NCBI RefSeq assembly: GCF_001645385.1
Contig: NZ_LVHI01000041.1
Coordinates: 47,917-111,916 of the forward strand
Direction of reading: 5' to 3'
Length of the DNA: 64,000 nucleotides
Source: Rhodococcoides kyotonense
GTDB taxonomy: Bacteria > Actinomycetota > Actinomycetes > Mycobacteriales > Mycobacteriaceae
Part shown: piece by piece, positions 63,301-64,000 of the stretch
How the letters are laid out: each line of letters opens with the position of its first letter
Position numbering within the stretch: the stretch's first letter is position 1
Translations under genes and position numbers: made by a program
The notes under the pieces: generated by a model
Seen by the model: the letters and a program-made list of their open reading frames with translations, nothing else
Told to the model about the DNA's origin: nothing
Databases searched by the model: none

Positions 63301-64000
63301 CGGGGACCATGTACTCCGGTACCGACCGGCCCGCCGACGCGCGCAGCGCATCGACGTCGATCGAACGATCCACTGCTGCGACGACATACCCGACCAACCG
63401 ATCGCCGCGGACCTGGACGACGGCCTGTGCAACAGCGTCGTCGGTCAACAGCGCCGACTCGATCTCCCCCAACTCGATACGCAGACCACGCAACTTCACC
63501 TGGAAATCACTACGACCGATGTACTCGAGTTCGCCCGACGCAGTCCAGCGCACCAGGTCCCCGGTCCGATACAACCGACCACCCACATCGAACGGATCCG
63601 CCACGAACCGATCCGCCGACAAATCCGGACGACCGTAATACCCGCGCGCCAACTGCACACCCGCCAGATACAACTCACCCACACCCGACGCAGTCCAGCG
63701 CACCAGGTCCCCGGTCCGATACAACCGACCACCCACATCGAACGGATCCGCCACGAACCGATCCGCCGACAAATCCGGACGACCGTAATACCCGCGCGCC
63801 AACTGCACACCCGCCAGATACAACTCACCCACCATGCCCACCGACACCGCACGCAGCCGGCCATCGAGCACATACACCCGCGTGTTGAACACCGGCCGCC
63901 CGATCGGAACAACAGCAACATCATCCGAGGTGTACTCGTGGAACGTCACATCCACCGCAGCCTCGGTCGGACCATACAAATTCACCAACCGAGCCGACGG
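54323..64000 (-). CDS. Giant non-ribosomal peptide synthetase (N-terminus beyond window)
   Basis: At least 3225 residues, open at the right edge. Order (nucleotides): A1, C-terminal part (64000-63230); PCP1, Ser at 63097 (LGGNSL); C2 (62926-61590; HHIAADG); A2 (61537-60090); PCP2, Ser at 59917; C3 (59746-58410; HHISVDG); A3 (58345-56820); PCP3, Ser at 56689; C4 (56521-55200; HHIAADG); A4, degenerate (55138-54390). No epimerase, methyltransferase or thioesterase domain is visible. Read by eye, the A2 pocket gives D-V-W-H-F-S-L-V-D-K, the EntF serine code. A3 gives D-F-W-N-V-G-M-V-H-K, one conservative change from the threonine code. A1 shows only L, V, D at the last pocket sites, compatible with serine. 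A4 has lost the TSGSTG phosphate loop and everything beyond; its last 21 residues are read antisense to the lipase gene. A1 carries the 149-bp repeat at 63534-63832. Confidence 0.93.
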   Translation of the reverse strand, partial: PSARLVNLYGPTEAAVDVTFHEYTSDDVAVVPIGRPVFNTRVYVLDGRLRAVSVGMVGELYLAGVQLARGYYGRPDLSADRFVADPFDVGGRLYRTGDLVRWTASGVGELYLAGVQLARGYYGRPDLSADRFVADPFDVGGRLYRTGDLVRWTASGELEYIGRSDFQVKLRGLRIELGEIESALLTDDAVAQAVVQVRGDRLVGYVVAAVDRSIDVDALRASAGRSVPEYMVPAVILVLDELPLGPSGKLDRKALPNPVFEVRQFREPTTDTEVAVARVFEEILGVPRVGLDDDFFALGGNSLVATQVVSRLGAALDAQVPVRAIFDVSTVEGLAALLHGSVGSGGRVPLRAGRRPRRVPLSLAQQRMWFLDRFDPNSAAYNIPIVVRLRGGIDADALGSAIDDVRGRHESLRTVYPDVDGVGHQVVLPLSSSEFTLGVAECTEADALQDIRLLVVRGFDLANEPPFRAHLYRMSETEDILAVVVHHIAADGFSMGPLMRDIVTAYAARIGGRAPQWQNLSVQYADYAVWQRDMLGNESDPNSIMSTQIAFWKRALDGIPEQLDLPTDRPRPVTLTEHGGIHAFGIDAALHRSIVALGLEVGCTPFMIVHAAFAITLARLSGSDDIAIGTPIAGRGERALDDVIGMFVNTLVLRTAVPSGMAISDLLSSVRDVDLDAFAHADIPFERLVEILDPPRSTARQPLFQVMLAFQNLERTTVELPGLSAAGVELETGLAKFDLYLTMSEEFDASGEPIGMLAQFLYLTDLFDEPTVVRMARRFLQILRTIVNDPSTIVGDIDVVDDHEQQLVLREWNATDVASADELLLDRFSERVQATPDAVALTCSGESISYAQFGSRVNQLARVLIGEGVGPESAVAVTLPRSIDMLVAIYAVVTAGGAYVPVDSTQPADRVDYVLGAASVSVVLAASNDVVPSGIRRVDVDTVDLSGMSGAPVTDEERTAPLRPRHPAYVLFTSGSTGRPKGVVVDHRAIVNRLSWMQAEYRLRVDDVVVQKTPVTFDVSVWELFWPLQIGAELVVARPDGHRDPAYLAGLFAEESVTVAHFVPSMLAVFLAGPAVDAVTSLRWVFASGEALPAATAGTARELLPSTRVINLYGPTETAVDVTYHEFVPSDVVAVPIGRPVSNTRCFVLDGRLHPVPPGVVGELYVAGVQLARGYVGRPELSADRFVADPFSAKGSRMYRTGDLARWNPHGELEYFGRRDFQVKLRGQRIELGEIEAAVLAHDGVGQAVVVLRTDATVGDILVAYVVPNPGRVVDPVEVRRTATRGVPDYMVPTSVMVVETLPVGPTGKLDRRALPRPIFEVKAFRPPSTPIEEVVAATFADLLGAEQVGLDDDFFSLGGNSLTATRVVARLSSALNADVSLRSVFESPGVEALAARIEMHTEPAHRVPVHVRRDVHAPVPLSLAQQRMWFLGRLDPESAAHNVPVTIRLAGELDVDAFTSAFHDVTARHDILRTVYPDIAGVGYQVIEPVSDSSVVLHMEDIDSATVSARVLELVGAPFDITAAVPVRATLFRESPTMHVLVVVAHHISVDGYSIGPLTRDLVRAYAARVIGQDPGWERPAIQYADYALWQREVLGSEDDPSSITSTQIDYWTRQLADLPDEIELPADRPRPTTESHTGAVVTVSIDAEVRRRVTDVAHAAGATPFMVVHSALAVLLARLSASDDIAVGTPVAGRGESELDDMIGMFVNTLVLRTRVDTGASFEDVLDEVRENDLSAFAHADIPFEKLVEVLDPNRSRGRHPLFQVMLTFQNLATTLLELPNLTVSGMEFDAIAAKFDLQVTVADAYGSGGDVDGWAVEFTYATDLFDDVTVRGWASAFVRLLTAFVEKPGTVVGDVDLTPPDELDIIVNRWSISGPEELPVSATLAEAFETAATRCPDRVAVRHGDESCSYAELLHRVHVLARRLTAAGARPETLVAVALPRSIDLVVALLAVVMSGAGYLPVDPSYPRERIHFMLDDARPVAVVASGDDLDFGTLPVIDPSESTPETDGAVRGEVRVPVSSGNTAYVIYTSGSTGRPKGVVVTHDNVLRLFAGTSAAFRFDENDVWTMFHSYAFDFSVWEMWGPLLHGGTLVVVDYFTSRSPEAFRELLATEKVTVLNQTPSAFHQLAEVDRVLPAVPLALRYIVFGGEALEPRRLQNWIERHGDGTEDADGRVGPALINMYGITETTVHVSIRRITAHDTRSASMIGVPIPGLRMYVLDRRLRPVPIGVAGELYVSGGQAARGYVGRSGLTATRFVADPFDGDGGVLYRTGDRARWRRAESTGELEYLGRTDDQVKVRGFRIEIGEVEAAVAAQPSVASVAVVLREDSPAGVQLVAYVVLGENEELEPENLRRGVGTWVPDYMVPSAFVAVESIPLTVNGKLDRSALPAPVLVETAFRAPSNPIEEVVADVFADVLGRQRVGADDDFFALGGNSLIATRVVSRLGAALDSRVDVRTLFEASTVAELAARLETAVGDDDRPALGARTRPDTIPLSLAQRRMWLANRLDPTSAAYNISLALRMSGDLDVDALMSAITDVIARHETLRTRYPDVDGIGTQEVLPVADVLSLVGREHVDADDAADRVRQLVDHPFDVASSVPLLVRVLEMSGSERILVLVVHHIAADGFSMGPLTRDLMAAYAARAVGRVPEWAPLTVQYADYVLWHRDVLGDADDPASIVATQESFWRSALAGLAEQDGPTPDRVRVGAPTGIGATHEFAIGKALLTALDEVARSHNATLFMALHTAVAVLLARLSGNDDIAVGTPVAGRGESALDDVVGMFVNTLVLRTDVAADATVSDVLTGAREVDLDAFAHADVPFERIVELLDPPRSESRTPFFQVVVALQNHGTSWLDLPGLSISGLASGTQTANYDLQFVFSDGVGEDGTSALTCSIVYATDVYDHVTVRSLAERLTRVLRVLTESPDTVVGDIDVRTEAERTEPAVDAPAVAPRRNVRLLPQTIEAAVDSEPDAPAVVTHETEVSYAEIAAGAARLARYLVARGIGPGDRVAVDLPMSIASVTAAWAVWSAGAALVVGPADSADTLVVHAGADTRRGSIALEDPVTADSIAGQSSRPVDYASRTRTLLADDAAMIVVDELGETVLTHGDVATRALAAVDTWKLTYESRILVVDESAAARAWDAFAVLAASVTGASIAVGVPGGSVADTVEQLWVTHLFAPSATELDPDILDLDAVIETDAARPWATQRAPHTPAGVSRRNWGQGQC
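63534..63832. repeat. Perfect 149-bp direct repeat inside NRPS adenylation domain A1
   Basis: 63534-63682 is repeated without a mismatch at 63684-63832, a period of 150 bases, so the reading frame is kept and 50 residues (GELYLAGVQLARGYYGRPDL to RTGDLVRWTASG) occur twice in tandem. Other A domains in the same protein have this segment once. Either a very recent duplication or an assembly error in repetitive NRPS sequence. Confidence 0.9.

Noticed and set aside
1..64000. CRISPR arrays, tRNA or rRNA genes, insertion sequences, phage genes
   Set aside because: No regularly spaced repeats, no clover-leaf sequence with a T-loop GGTTCGA-type core, and no transposase or integrase motif seen on either strand.

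Overview
The window is GC-rich actinobacterial DNA, and gene content and order point to a Rhodococcus-like member of the Mycobacteriales (inference from synteny and protein families; no search was run). Four things support this: a complete ESX-4-type type VII secretion locus sits between rplM-rpsI and truA-rplQ-rpoA, as in mycobacteria; F420-type luciferase-like oxidoreductases are present; S14 and L36 are zinc-binding forms; and the initiation factor, adenylate kinase and SecY lengths fit actinobacteria. No rRNA, tRNA, CRISPR array, insertion sequence or phage gene was recognised.

Layout. 1-3942: cell-wall and repair housekeeping on the minus strand (alr, cut by the window edge; nnrD; glmS). 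4065-8385: an alpha/beta-hydrolase-fold protein without its nucleophile, a three-gene minus-strand operon that looks like type VII substrates (EspC-like protein, large WxG/proline-rich protein, small coupled gene), and an F420-type oxidoreductase. 8395-10832: glmM, rpsI, rplM. 11022-25130: DksA/TraR-like zinc protein, esxT, esxU, an Rv3446c-like protein, eccC, then a luciferase-like oxidoreductase, eccD, mycP, eccB and eccE. 25118-46746: FMN reductase, truA and the ribosomal supercluster (rplQ to rpsJ, with rpoA, infA, map, adk and secY), all minus strand. It is interrupted by plus-strand dtd, a minus-strand GT2 glycosyltransferase and a plus-strand TerD-AIM24 fusion gene. Intrinsic terminators after rpsI, rplQ, rpsN and rpsQ and sigA-like promoters before rplM, infA, rpsH, rplN and rpsJ divide it into transcription units.

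47231-64000: an accessory region. A plus-strand series encodes a hotdog-fold protein, a TyrA-like dehydrogenase whose catalytic-His position is Asn, an AurF-type diiron oxygenase with all seven ligands, a DrrABC-like ABC exporter, a second GT2 glycosyltransferase (paralogue of the one at 38914) and a secreted lipase. It converges on a giant minus-strand NRPS running off the right edge. The NRPS reads A(partial)-PCP-C-A(Ser)-PCP-C-A(Thr)-PCP-C-A(degenerate), with no terminal PCP or thioesterase. Together these genes look like an uncharacterised biosynthetic cluster making and exporting a Ser/Thr-containing peptide, possibly with an oxidised aryl-amine unit. This is inference, and the cluster is incomplete here. 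The NRPS also carries a perfect 149-bp direct repeat in its first visible adenylation domain, either a recent duplication or an assembly artefact.
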